The position numbers were made by a program, and so were the translations under genes. From JAXHUM01 sp034189325 (lineage in GTDB: Bacteria; Desulfobacterota; DSM-4660; Desulfatiglandales; Desulfatiglandaceae): a stretch of 7,989 nt of DNA. This document shows, one piece after another, positions 1 through 5,872 of the stretch. The stretch is taken from the NCBI GenBank assembly GCA_034189325.1, contig JAXHUM010000033.1, forward strand, positions 1 through 7,989, in the 5' to 3' direction. The notes beneath the pieces are model-generated. The model saw only the letters and a list, made by a program, of their open reading frames with translations, had not been told where the DNA came from and made no database searches. The first letter of the stretch is position 1. Every line of letters begins with the position of its first letter.

Positions 1-184
1 CTCTGAGGTCAAATGACTTTATGGCAGTGACCAGCTCTTCATAGATACCTAGGATAAAGGCCATGGTCCCGCCTGAGACACCGGGTACAACGTCAGAGGC
101 CCCCATGCAGAATCCTTTTGACATGAGGATCAGATAGTCTTTAAAAGACCTGGGCCTTGATCGATTTTGTCTTCTCTTTTCCAT
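1..184 (-). CDS. DUF368 family membrane protein, N-terminal fragment (likely polyprenyl-phosphate transporter)
   Basis: The first 61 codons of a gene that runs off the left edge of the window. After a basic N-terminus (MEKRRQNRSRPRS) comes the DUF368 signature at residues 27-51: MGASDVVPGVSGGT followed by MAFILGIYEEL. This glycine/valine-rich re-entrant-like block is how I recognise the family. DUF368 proteins are polytopic inner-membrane proteins; members (PopT) have been reported to return undecaprenyl phosphate (C55-P) across the cytoplasmic membrane for reuse in envelope polymer synthesis. The function is family knowledge; only the signature is visible here. I take the ATG at 184, but the Shine-Dalgarno there is poor (AAAGAAATTCTCT before ATG), and an internal ATG at codon 21 would still keep the whole signature. 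The rest of the protein, usually near 300 residues, is outside the window. It lies on the same strand as uppP, about 2.4 kb downstream of it. Confidence 0.85.
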   Translation of the reverse strand, partial: MEKRRQNRSRPRSFKDYLILMSKGFCMGASDVVPGVSGGTMAFILGIYEELVTAIKSFDLR

Positions 185-726
185 AGAGAATTTCTTTGCG
201 CTCTAAAAAGTAACGGCCTCGCGAAAGTCAGGCGCGCCTCTTAAGCTAATATAGGCAAATGCCAATTGTTACAAACGGAAAGAACGATAATTTAGCCTAA
301 TCAGCCCTGAGACTTTCAAATTCATATGCAGTTCTCACTTCATGAGTGAGCGAATTCAGCCTCTCTTCCTTGGTGTCTTCTCTTGAGATTAGCCGGAATG
401 CATTGATTTTTCAGGTGAAGATACCAATTCTATCAAAGCGTGTAGCACATTTTATTAAATATCGACCGAATCATTGCATTGGTCAACGTTGTTCTTTCCC
501 CTCGCAGTGCGCTTACACTAGAGAATCCTTCTATTTTCAAAGGCCATAAAAATCTTGTTGTAAGTATAACCCAGTCGAAAAGTCGATCTCAACAGATTTC
601 CGGCAATGACCATCCTTTCACGTCCTTTTTGAGGTAGGATGCAAATGTCCGCGAAGAATATCCAACAGCATGATTCAAATGTGTAAGGGGCCGAAAGAAG
701 ATCGAACCCAGAGGGTCAACAAAAAA

Positions 727-804
727 ATGCCTGGGGAGGGGGAAAACAAACTTTGGAAAGAGGGTGATCTTATTCCTGGGGTTTTCAAAGGGGGATCAAT
801 ATAA
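727..804 (+). CDS. Doubtful small ORF (25 codons, or 45 from 670) ending in a terminator-like hairpin
   Basis: A short open frame starts at ATG 727 behind AGAGGG (710-715, 11 bases upstream). It encodes MPGEGENKLWKEGDLI followed by PGVFKGGSI and stops with TAA at 802-804. The same frame is open back to 610 and has in-frame ATGs at 670 and 679 without a visible ribosome binding site. The stop codon overlaps the left arm of the hairpin at 803-825, as expected for a real short gene with its own terminator, but chance is possible. I do not recognise the peptide, and it could equally be a fragment of a decayed gene or the inside of a small RNA. No promoter was found upstream. Confidence 0.18.
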   Translation: MPGEGENKLWKEGDLIPGVFKGGSI

Positions 805-830
805 CCTATTGCAACGCCATAGGTTTTTTT
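803..830 (+). terminator. Terminator-like hairpin with T tract, plus strand
   Basis: Arms AACCTAT (803-809) and ATAGGTT (819-825) form a perfect 7-bp stem around a 9-base loop, running directly into seven T (824-830). The stem is AT-rich and its last two pairs use the T tract, so efficiency may be modest. It lies just before the promoter of the CBS-domain gene. It would therefore end transcription arriving from the left and insulate that promoter. Confidence 0.5.
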
Positions 831-835
831 ATCCT

Positions 836-864
836 TTGACAGGGCGTCGGGTATTTCCTATAGT
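836..864 (+). promoter_or_regulatory. Near-consensus sigma70 promoter for the CBS-domain gene
   Basis: TTGACA (836-841) is a perfect -35 box. A 17-base spacer leads to TATAGT (859-864), which matches five of six positions of the -10 box. Transcription should start near 871, leaving an untranslated leader of about 108 bases before the ATG at 979. It is the best promoter match I found in the window, and no other gene lies between it and the CBS gene. Confidence 0.7.
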
Positions 865-880
865 CCTTTTTGAAAAGGAC
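863..880. promoter_or_regulatory. Perfect 8+8 palindrome over the transcription start, candidate operator
   Basis: GTCCTTTT (863-870) and AAAAGGAC (873-880) are exact reverse complements separated by TG. The palindrome overlaps the last two bases of the -10 box, and its centre falls on the predicted +1 of the CBS-gene promoter. Such a site suits a dimeric repressor. It could instead form a tight hairpin at the very 5' end of the transcript. No regulator gene is visible in the window, so the binding protein is unknown. Confidence 0.4.
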
Positions 881-978
881 GTATTCTGGTTTCTTCATAT
901 TGCCAAGCCACCTTGAGATCACTGATTTTTGTCAGGCCTGAGAACCGGTGGAATATTAGAGAGAGAGGAGCCTAAGCC

Positions 979-1425
979 ATGTACGAATTTATTCATTATC
1001 AGGCCGGAGATGTTATGACCTTAAACCCTGTTACTGTACGGAAAGAAATGACCCTGGCAGCCGTGGAGGATCTATTTGAGCAACACGACTTCAACGGAAT
1101 TCCTGTTGTGGACGAAGAGAATAAAATGATCGGCATAATGACTAAACTCAATCTCCTCAAAGCCTTTGCTTTTACCGAAAGAGACAAGGTTCCTGATTAC
1201 AAAAGTATTATGAATCAGAACATCTCTTCTTTTATGAGTCGAGATGTTATTCTCTTCTCCCCTCAGACACCTGTCAGCCGAGTCCTCCAAAAGATGATTG
1301 AGACAAAACACAAGAGTTTTCCTGTAGTGAAAGGGGATCATCTGATAGGGATCATCGCCCGAGAGGATGTCCTAAAGGCCGTTCGTATGGCTGCGTCGGG
1401 AAAGGTTCCTGACCGTATGACTTAA
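979..1425 (+). CDS. Stand-alone tandem CBS-domain protein
   Basis: A 148-residue protein made almost entirely of two CBS domains, roughly residues 8-65 and 82-138. Each shows the family pattern: DVMTLNPVTV then NGIPVVDEENKMIGIMTKLNLL in the first, and SFMSRDVILFSPQTPVS then KSFPVVKGDHLIGIIAREDVL in the second. A CBS pair folds into a Bateman module that commonly binds adenine nucleotides (AMP, ATP, SAM) and reports energy state to a partner. No catalytic domain is attached, so it is probably a small sensor or regulator of another protein, with ligand and target unknown. There is no signal peptide or membrane segment, so it should be cytoplasmic. The start is supported by GAGGAG (965-970), 8 bases before the ATG. 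It is transcribed alone from its own promoter, convergent with the small gene at 1676-1969. A symbol cannot be given. Confidence 0.92.
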   Translation: MYEFIHYQAGDVMTLNPVTVRKEMTLAAVEDLFEQHDFNGIPVVDEENKMIGIMTKLNLLKAFAFTERDKVPDYKSIMNQNISSFMSRDVILFSPQTPVSRVLQKMIETKHKSFPVVKGDHLIGIIAREDVLKAVRMAASGKVPDRMT

Positions 1426-1675
1426 GACGATTAGGACATATAGAATAGACTGGTATGACTCATTTCCCAAGAATGTCTTCGGTGTTGTCTTACAATCTCT
1501 GATACTGAAAAAAATACCATAGTATATATCTATAACTTGTAACCGTACCCCAGAGATCCTCTCCCTCTACAAAAGTGTTTTTCTCCCTTTTAAAAACAGC
1601 GAAGCTCCCGGATACGTTTAAGTGACAAAAGCGACTTCAGGAGATTCGCCGTGCGGGAAAAATGCTGGATATACT

Positions 1676-1969
1676 CTAGGGTTCATGGTAGACAGGCTCC
1701 CCGAGTTCTTTAAATGAAAAATTATGAAACACGTTGAACCCATTGTAATCGAGGCATCTAAGATCATCTGATTCCTTTACGTCATTTGTGACAGCCTTGA
1801 AATGCTTTGCATACTTTCTTTTCACTTCATCTATTGGTATTTCATAGGCAATGAATTTTGAAATTCCCCTGCCTGCTAGTTTCTTAATAAACCCAGACTC
1901 TTTGAAGGAACCGTATGAGGTCAAAAAAATTACAGGACCACCGCCAGTAAAAACGATAGCTGCTTTCAT
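1676..1969 (-). CDS. Conserved-looking hypothetical protein, 97 residues
   Basis: I do not recognise the family with certainty, although short proteins beginning MKAAIVFTG, sometimes labelled only as cytosolic proteins, are familiar from deltaproteobacteria. The start is well supported: AAGGAGG (plus coordinates 1976-1982) lies 6 bases before the ATG, the strongest Shine-Dalgarno in the left half of the window. The N-terminus (MKAAIVFTGGGPVIFLTSYG) looks like a beta strand with a glycine turn followed by another strand, like the start of a small alpha/beta fold. Middle and C-terminal parts are mixed charged and aromatic (FIAYEIPIDEVKRKY, then CLDYNGFNVFHNFSFKELG at 72-90). There is no transmembrane segment, signal peptide or metal-binding cysteine set. 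It is flanked by long non-coding stretches on both sides, so it is probably transcribed alone. Confidence 0.75.
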   Translation of the reverse strand: MKAAIVFTGGGPVIFLTSYGSFKESGFIKKLAGRGISKFIAYEIPIDEVKRKYAKHFKAVTNDVKESDDLRCLDYNGFNVFHNFSFKELGEPVYHEP

Positions 1970-1991
1970 TCTTCTCCTCCTTAAAAAAAGC

Positions 1992-2047
1992 TAAATGTTA
2001 CACCATTGCAAAAGATGGTAAATGTTCACTCGACTAAATTCATTATA
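1992..2047 (-). promoter_or_regulatory. Possible -10 box and repeat cluster upstream of the 97-residue gene
   Basis: On the minus strand a perfect TATAAT sits at 2047-2042, but no good -35 lies 16-18 bases before it. Between this box and the Shine-Dalgarno, TAAATGTT occurs twice on the plus strand (1992-1999 and 2019-2026, 27 bases apart). Between the copies is an inverted repeat, ACCAT/ATGGT. Together these could be a promoter with downstream operator sites, but each part is short enough to be chance. Confidence 0.25.
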
Positions 2048-2200
2048 AGATGGTCAATGGATAACCGCTGACTGAAACCGTTTTTCACATAATATTAAGT
2101 TCTTTTTGTTTGTCCATAGAGGCAACGGTTCATTGTCATAAGGGAAAAACCTGATAAAGATGGGAAGTTATAATGGGTCAGGCGGGGTAATAACGTGACG

Positions 2201-2489
2201 TCTGGTTGCTTGTCCTATTCAGAGGGTTACATAAACGGGGCCGAGCCTAGGCCACAACTATCCAGCCCGATTTCGGGCGTTCTTGAAATATAAACTCACG
2301 CCAGCGTTGTCTACTGGATCATTGCAATGGCAAAGGACCTTGGTAACAGTGTCGTCGTTTCTTGGAAAAGCCAGATAAACGCAAAAGGACCTCATTCGGA
2401 TTAGGCTGTGAATACTTGCCCTTTGACACAAAATCGGATTTTTACAGCCTTACGGGAATGACATCCAGAGCCGAAAATCTGCGAGGGCT
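2201..2489 (+). pseudogene. Decayed C-terminal part of an EAL-domain (c-di-GMP phosphodiesterase) gene
   Basis: The plus frame containing 2294-2401 reads THASVVYWIIAMAKDLG then NSVVVSWKSQ. This matches the late EAL-domain helix and strand, typically A(I/V)VRAIIAMAKSLGLKVVAEGVET. The same frame continues upstream across a TAA (2291-2293) to LSYSEGYINGAE from 2210, at about the spacing expected for the LSYL..PI....KID segment. It ends at TAG 2402. In the next frame, TTAGGCTGTGAATAC (2401-2415) encodes LGCEY, the usual EAL motif about 15 codons after VVAEGVET. The distance here is 15 codons minus one base, as a single deletion would give. The frame runs on through FYSLTGMTSRAENLRGLS to TAA 2487-2489. 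The AEGVE block with its functional glutamate is replaced by VSWKS. The N-terminal EAL half, including the EAL motif itself, is missing. The gene is dead; identity rests on motif and spacing only. Confidence 0.45.
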
Positions 2490-2566
2490 TTCCTAACATT
2501 CAATAACCACCCAAAAACTGAGATCGTTACCGGTGTCTGAGCCGGAATTTTTCTAGAACTTGGCTT

Positions 2567-3346
2567 TCAATGGGCAAAAATAATAACCAGCACCCCAACA
2601 GCCCAGCAATAGGGCGCGAAATATGACAAGTGCCCTTTTTTAACCATCCCCATCAAAAGCTTAAGGGCCAGGAGCCCGACAAACGCCGACGCTCCGAAGC
2701 CGATGACCAGGGGCCCGATACCGACCCTCGCTGCTTCGGCGAGGTTCATCTGCATGGCAAGTGCCCCGACAATGGCCGGGATTGATAGCAGAAAAGAAAA
2801 ACGGGCCGCCTGTTCCCTCTCAAGTCCGAAGAGCAAACCGCAGGCGATAGTGGCCCCGGAGCGAGAAATGCCGGGAATGATCGCCAGGCCCTGGGCCGTT
2901 CCGATTGCAAGGGCGGCCAACAGCCACAATGGCTTATCCGTCTCATTGGATCGCCTCACCCTGGTCGAGGCGACAATGAATCCGGTAGCCACCAGCATGG
3001 CTCCAACTGTCTGAACCGAGGCGAACATCATCTCGATGTGCGCCTTCAAAGAAAAACCGATCAGGGCCGTGGGCACAGAGGCCACCACTACCCACAGGGC
3101 AAGCAACGTGCCCTCTGCCTTGAGATCCCATTGCAGGATGTCTGCAACAATCTCTTTGATATCGGATCGAAAATAGATGCACACGGCCAGAAGGGTTCCC
3201 AGGTGTAGCGAGGTATCCAGCAGAAGCTCCGGTTCCTTGAAACCGAGAATATTCTGAAAGATCACAAGATGGCCTGAACTGCTGACAGGGAGGAACTCGG
3301 TCAGACCCTGGATGATCCCAAGTAAAATGGTTGCAATAATTGTCAT
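2567..3346 (-). CDS. uppP: Undecaprenyl-diphosphate phosphatase UppP/BacA
   Basis: An integral membrane phosphatase that converts undecaprenyl diphosphate (C55-PP) to C55-P, the lipid carrier for peptidoglycan and other envelope polymers. Members confer bacitracin resistance when abundant. Numbering from the TTG at 3352 (261 residues), both active-site blocks are present: QGLTEFLPVSSSGHL at 15-29, with Q15, E19 and H28 in the places of the E. coli E17/E21/H30 set, and PGISRSGAT at 160-168, with R164 as the key arginine. About eight hydrophobic helices span the rest, ending WAVGVLVIIFAH. Length is normal. I choose the ATG at 3346 (259 residues) because an ACGAG lies about 9 bases upstream and family members start about there; TTG 3352 is the alternative. 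It follows the FAD oxidase by 119 bases without an obvious terminator or promoter, so it may be read as the last gene of the dnaX operon. Confidence 0.95.
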   Translation of the reverse strand: MTIIATILLGIIQGLTEFLPVSSSGHLVIFQNILGFKEPELLLDTSLHLGTLLAVCIYFRSDIKEIVADILQWDLKAEGTLLALWVVVASVPTALIGFSLKAHIEMMFASVQTVGAMLVATGFIVASTRVRRSNETDKPLWLLAALAIGTAQGLAIIPGISRSGATIACGLLFGLEREQAARFSFLLSIPAIVGALAMQMNLAEAARVGIGPLVIGFGASAFVGLLALKLLMGMVKKGHLSYFAPYCWAVGVLVIIFAH

Positions 3347-3465
3347 GTCCAATGACTCGTTAAAGACGCAGGCCTGTTCTGATTTGTTATGGGCTGTTTC
3401 CGGTTGGATCCAGTCCGATAAATCGAGTCTTGTCTCAACAGAACTTCATAGGTTTGTCCAAATTG

Positions 3466-4842
3466 TTAAACCCCCATCTTCCCCGGGTTCAAGATCCCCC
3501 TGGGATCAAAGACCTTCTTTATTCCTCTCATGAGTTCCATCCCGGCCCTTGGAATTTCGATGTCAAGGTAGGGCGCCTTGGTAATCCCTATGCCATGCTC
3601 CCCGGTAATCGTGCCTCTCATCTTCACAACCTTTTTGAACAGCTCTTTGATGAGATGACGGGCGCTCTCCATCTCTTGGTCGTTCTCCTTGTCAAGCATG
3701 ACGTTGACATGGATATTTCCGTCGCCGGCGTGGCCGAATGCGGCGGTGGGCAGGTCGTACTTGAGTTCCAAGTCCTTCAGGTAAGTCACAAGATCAGGCA
3801 TCAGGTTCCTGGGGACGACAATATCCTCACTTATTTTGTGTGGTTTTAAGCGCATAAGGGAGGGCGACACATTTCTTCGGGCCTCCCACAACCTCTCACT
3901 CTCTTCCCTTGTTGAGGCCTGTTCAAAGCTGAGGGCTCCACCATTGTGGCATATCGATTTGATCCGGTCTGTTTTTCTGTCGAGGAGTATGCGATCGTCA
4001 TCTATCTCTATCAAGAGCATTGCCCCTGCGTCGTGGTGAATGGGATAGTCCATCTCTTCCCTAACGCAATCGATGCAACGCCGGTCCATGAACTCCAGTA
4101 TACTCGGCGAGATCCGGTCGCGGATGATTTCGGTCACGGTCCGGACCGCCGACGCCACATCCAGGAAAAAGGCGATCATGGTCTTATGGGAATCCGGCTT
4201 GGGGATAAGACGAAGTGTGATGGAGGTTATTACGGCCAAGGTGCCTTCCGAACCTATAATGAGCCGGGTCAGGTCGTAACCGGCGACTCCCTTCATGGTT
4301 TCCACACCTGTTTTCAGTATCTCCCCTGTGGGAAGCACCACAGTCAGCCCGAGGACATAGTCCCTCGTGACCCCGTATTTGACCGCCCGAAGCCCTCCGG
4401 CGCACTCGGCCACATTCCCACCTATAGTCGATATCTTCACGCTTGCAGGATCAGGCGGATAAAAGAGCCCGACCTCCTCCACGGCCTTTTGAAGGTCAGC
4501 TGTAATGACGCCTGGTTCGACTTTGCATATCAGATTATCCTTGTCGATCTCAAGGATACGGTCGAAATGTCCCATAGCCACGACCAGGCCGCCTTTCACA
4601 GGGATGGCGCCCCCGCTCATACCGCTCCCGGCCCCCCTTGGTATGACGGCAAAGCCCCTGAGAGTGGCCAGCCCGAGTATCCGGGATATCTCATTTTCAT
4701 TTTTAGGGAAGACCACGGCATGGGGCATCGACCGCAGTTCCGTGGCATCGGAGGCATAGTCGTTCAACACATCACGGGAGATTTTCAAAGATTCCTGACC
4801 CACGATGTGTGATATCTCTTTAAGGACGGATTTTGGTATCAT
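3466..4842 (-). CDS. FAD-linked 2-hydroxyacid oxidase/dehydrogenase, GlcD-like
   Basis: A 458-residue flavoprotein of the VAO/PCMH type, the usual size for glycolate oxidase subunit GlcD and D-lactate dehydrogenase. The N-terminal FAD-binding domain carries PRGAGSGMSGGAIP (68-81), GGNVAECAGG (141-150) and GYDLTRLIIGSEGT (188-201). The C-terminal FAD-oxidase domain carries FGHAGDGNIHVN (369-380), with metal/substrate-type histidines, GEHGIG (414-419) and FDPRGILNPGK (445-455). It should oxidise a 2-hydroxy acid such as D-lactate or glycolate in the cytoplasm and pass electrons to a partner. Substrate cannot be read from sequence. No GlcE, GlcF or other Fe-S or ETF partner lies in the window. 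The ATG overlaps the recR stop (ATGA, 4839-4842), and there is little Shine-Dalgarno, so translation is probably coupled to recR. A long open frame on the opposite strand (3946-4812) is its shadow. Confidence 0.9.
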   Translation of the reverse strand: MIPKSVLKEISHIVGQESLKISRDVLNDYASDATELRSMPHAVVFPKNENEISRILGLATLRGFAVIPRGAGSGMSGGAIPVKGGLVVAMGHFDRILEIDKDNLICKVEPGVITADLQKAVEEVGLFYPPDPASVKISTIGGNVAECAGGLRAVKYGVTRDYVLGLTVVLPTGEILKTGVETMKGVAGYDLTRLIIGSEGTLAVITSITLRLIPKPDSHKTMIAFFLDVASAVRTVTEIIRDRISPSILEFMDRRCIDCVREEMDYPIHHDAGAMLLIEIDDDRILLDRKTDRIKSICHNGGALSFEQASTREESERLWEARRNVSPSLMRLKPHKISEDIVVPRNLMPDLVTYLKDLELKYDLPTAAFGHAGDGNIHVNVMLDKENDQEMESARHLIKELFKKVVKMRGTITGEHGIGITKAPYLDIEIPRAGMELMRGIKKVFDPRGILNPGKMGV

Positions 4843-5450
4843 CGGTTGACAGACACCCGGCTTTTGAGCGCATGGTTCAGGGTCATGGGATCCAGATACT
4901 TGAGATCCCCTCCCATGGGCACGCCAATGGCAATTCGGGAGATCTTGATCTCCCCGGCCTTCTCCGACAGGAGTTTAACCAGATAGGAGGCGGTTGTCTC
5001 GCCTTCTGCGGTGGGATTCGTGGCAAGGACAACTTCCGAAACAGGCTCTTTGTCAAGGCGGACAAGAAGTTCACCGATTCTCAGGTCTTGAGGACCGATC
5101 CCATCCAAAGGAGAAAGTGCGCCGTGAAGGACGTGGTATCTTCCTTTGAAAGTCCCGGACGCCTCAATAGCCAATTGGTCCCCGGGCCCTTCAATAACGC
5201 ATATTTCGCCGTTGGCCCGGCTTTCATCTCGGCAGATGGGGCAGGGATCATCGTCGGTGAAATTGAAACAGACCGAGCAAAACCTAATGGTCTCTTTCAC
5301 ATTTATTAGGCTTTTGGCCAGGTTTTCGGCCAGTTCCCTATGGCTCCTGAGCACATACAGGGCGACTCGTGTTGCCGATTTCTGCCCGATCCCAGGGAGC
5401 CTGGTGAATTGTTCTATCAGTTTTTCCAGCGATGGTGGATAAACGCCCAT
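4839..5450 (-). CDS. recR: Recombination mediator protein RecR
   Basis: A 203-residue protein of typical RecR length and layout. An N-terminal helix-hairpin-helix (about 8-34) contains RLPGIGQKSATR. A four-cysteine zinc finger follows (C58, C61, C70, C73, in FCSVCFNF...PCPICRD). A Toprim domain (about 81-175) has GEICVIEGPGDQLAIE and ATNPTAEGETTASYL. The tail has the family's IAIGVPMGGDLKYLDPMTL (174-192). RecR acts with RecO, and in many bacteria RecF, to load RecA on SSB-coated single-stranded gaps. It starts 10 bases after the ebfC stop. The local Shine-Dalgarno is weak (AAAAAGACC before ATG), suggesting coupling to ebfC. Its stop overlaps the start of the FAD oxidase. Confidence 0.97.
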   Translation of the reverse strand: MGVYPPSLEKLIEQFTRLPGIGQKSATRVALYVLRSHRELAENLAKSLINVKETIRFCSVCFNFTDDDPCPICRDESRANGEICVIEGPGDQLAIEASGTFKGRYHVLHGALSPLDGIGPQDLRIGELLVRLDKEPVSEVVLATNPTAEGETTASYLVKLLSEKAGEIKISRIAIGVPMGGDLKYLDPMTLNHALKSRVSVNR

Positions 5451-5460
5451 GGTCTTTTTG

Positions 5461-5790
5461 CTACATCATCCCGGGAAGGCCCGGGATATTCATCCCTTTT
5501 GTCAATTTTCCCATCTCCTCCTGCATCATATCCTTCGCCCGCGACAGAGCATCATTGACAGCCGCTATAATGAGATCCTGGAGCATTTCTATGTCATTAG
5601 GATCGACAACCTCCTGGTCGATGGTGATTGAGACAAGTTCCTGCTTTCCATTAGCGACTACTGTCACCATGCCTCCTCCCGACGAGGCCTCCACCTTCTG
5701 ATCGCCTAATTCGTCCTGGATTTTGGCCATCTTGCTCTGAAATTGCTGGGCCTGTTTCAGCAGTTGATTTATATTTGGCATACCTTTCAT
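5461..5790 (-). CDS. ebfC: YbaB/EbfC family nucleoid-associated protein
   Basis: A 109-residue DNA-binding protein of the YbaB/EbfC family, which forms dimers with tweezer-like helices and binds DNA as a nucleoid-associated factor. Seen here: an N-terminal amphipathic helix (NINQLLKQAQQFQSKMAKIQ, 6-25), a conserved strand block (VEASSGGGMVTVVANGKQE, 33-51), SITIDQEVVDPNDIEMLQDL (54-73), and a C-terminal helix with methionine-rich tail (IPGLPGMM). AAGGAGGT (plus coordinates 5797-5804) lies 6 bases before the ATG, the best ribosome binding site in the operon; an in-frame ATG at codon 4 is a less likely start. It lies between dnaX and recR, its standard place in many bacteria, where it is thought to be linked to replication or repair. 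Confidence 0.96.
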   Translation of the reverse strand: MKGMPNINQLLKQAQQFQSKMAKIQDELGDQKVEASSGGGMVTVVANGKQELVSITIDQEVVDPNDIEMLQDLIIAAVNDALSRAKDMMQEEMGKLTKGMNIPGLPGMM

Positions 5791-5810
5791 TGCATGACCT
5801 CCTTTTTTTT

Positions 5811-5863
5811 ATTCGTCTATGTAAACGAATCGGATAGAGAGCCTTTTTGGACAAGTCTCTCTA
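5811..5863 (-). promoter_or_regulatory. Two small stem-loops between dnaX and ebfC
   Basis: The 82-base dnaX-ebfC spacer holds two inverted repeats: TAGAGAG/CTCTCTA (5835-5841 and 5857-5863, 15-base loop) and ATTCGT/ACGAAT (5811-5816 and 5825-5830, 8-base loop). In the minus-strand message they come after the dnaX stop and directly before A8 and the ebfC Shine-Dalgarno. Neither is followed by a U tract, so they are not ordinary terminators. They could stabilise or separate the dnaX and ebfC parts of the message. The arms are short, so this is tentative. Confidence 0.3.
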
Positions 5864-5872
5864 GAAACGCCA

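Larger units (their letters stand above)
185..978. other. Long intergenic region between divergent DUF368 and CBS-domain genes
   Basis: About 800 bases lie between two divergent genes. I see no convincing intact protein gene on either strand. From about 670 to 880 it holds, in order on the plus strand, a doubtful small ORF, a terminator-like hairpin, a near-consensus promoter and a palindrome (all listed separately). From 185 to about 660 I see nothing I can name; a GTG-started open frame at 346-549 has no ribosome binding site and no recognisable sequence. The promoter for the DUF368 gene must lie in the left part of this region, but no good -35/-10 pair stands out. Confidence 0.6.
1970..2566. 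other. Intergenic region between the 97-residue gene and uppP
   Basis: About 600 bases without an intact gene. The left part (1970-2100) is AT-rich and holds the leader and putative -10 box of the 97-residue gene. The part from about 2200 to 2490 holds the broken EAL-domain remnant on the plus strand. A short hairpin, GCCCG/CGGGC with loop ATTT (2265-2278), lies inside that remnant and has no T tract on either side. I see no clear terminator after uppP, although T-rich stretches exist near 2510-2560. Confidence 0.55.

Noticed and set aside
346..549. A 67-codon GTG-started open frame on the plus strand in the DUF368-CBS gap
   Set aside because: No Shine-Dalgarno, GTG start, low-complexity serine-rich beginning and no recognisable family; likely chance.
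1576..1598. TGTTTTT/AAAAACA inverted repeat as a bidirectional terminator between the convergent genes
   Set aside because: The stem is nearly all A-T and there is no proper T run after it on either strand; too weak to call.
2265..2278. GCCCG-ATTT-CGGGC hairpin as a terminator or repeat
   Set aside because: Only a 5-bp stem, no T tract on either side, and it falls inside the EAL remnant.
2384..2475. Possible dispersed repeat related to the common TCATTCCCG family (GATGTCATTCCCG on the minus strand, near 2455-2470)
   Set aside because: Only about 10 bases match and the usual mirrored arm is absent; the EAL remnant explains the stretch at least as well.
3946..4812. A 288-codon open frame on the plus strand, opposite the FAD oxidase
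   Set aside because: It lies entirely within a clearly recognised 458-residue oxidase gene on the other strand, has no family motifs and no ribosome binding site, and is explained by the codon bias of the real gene.
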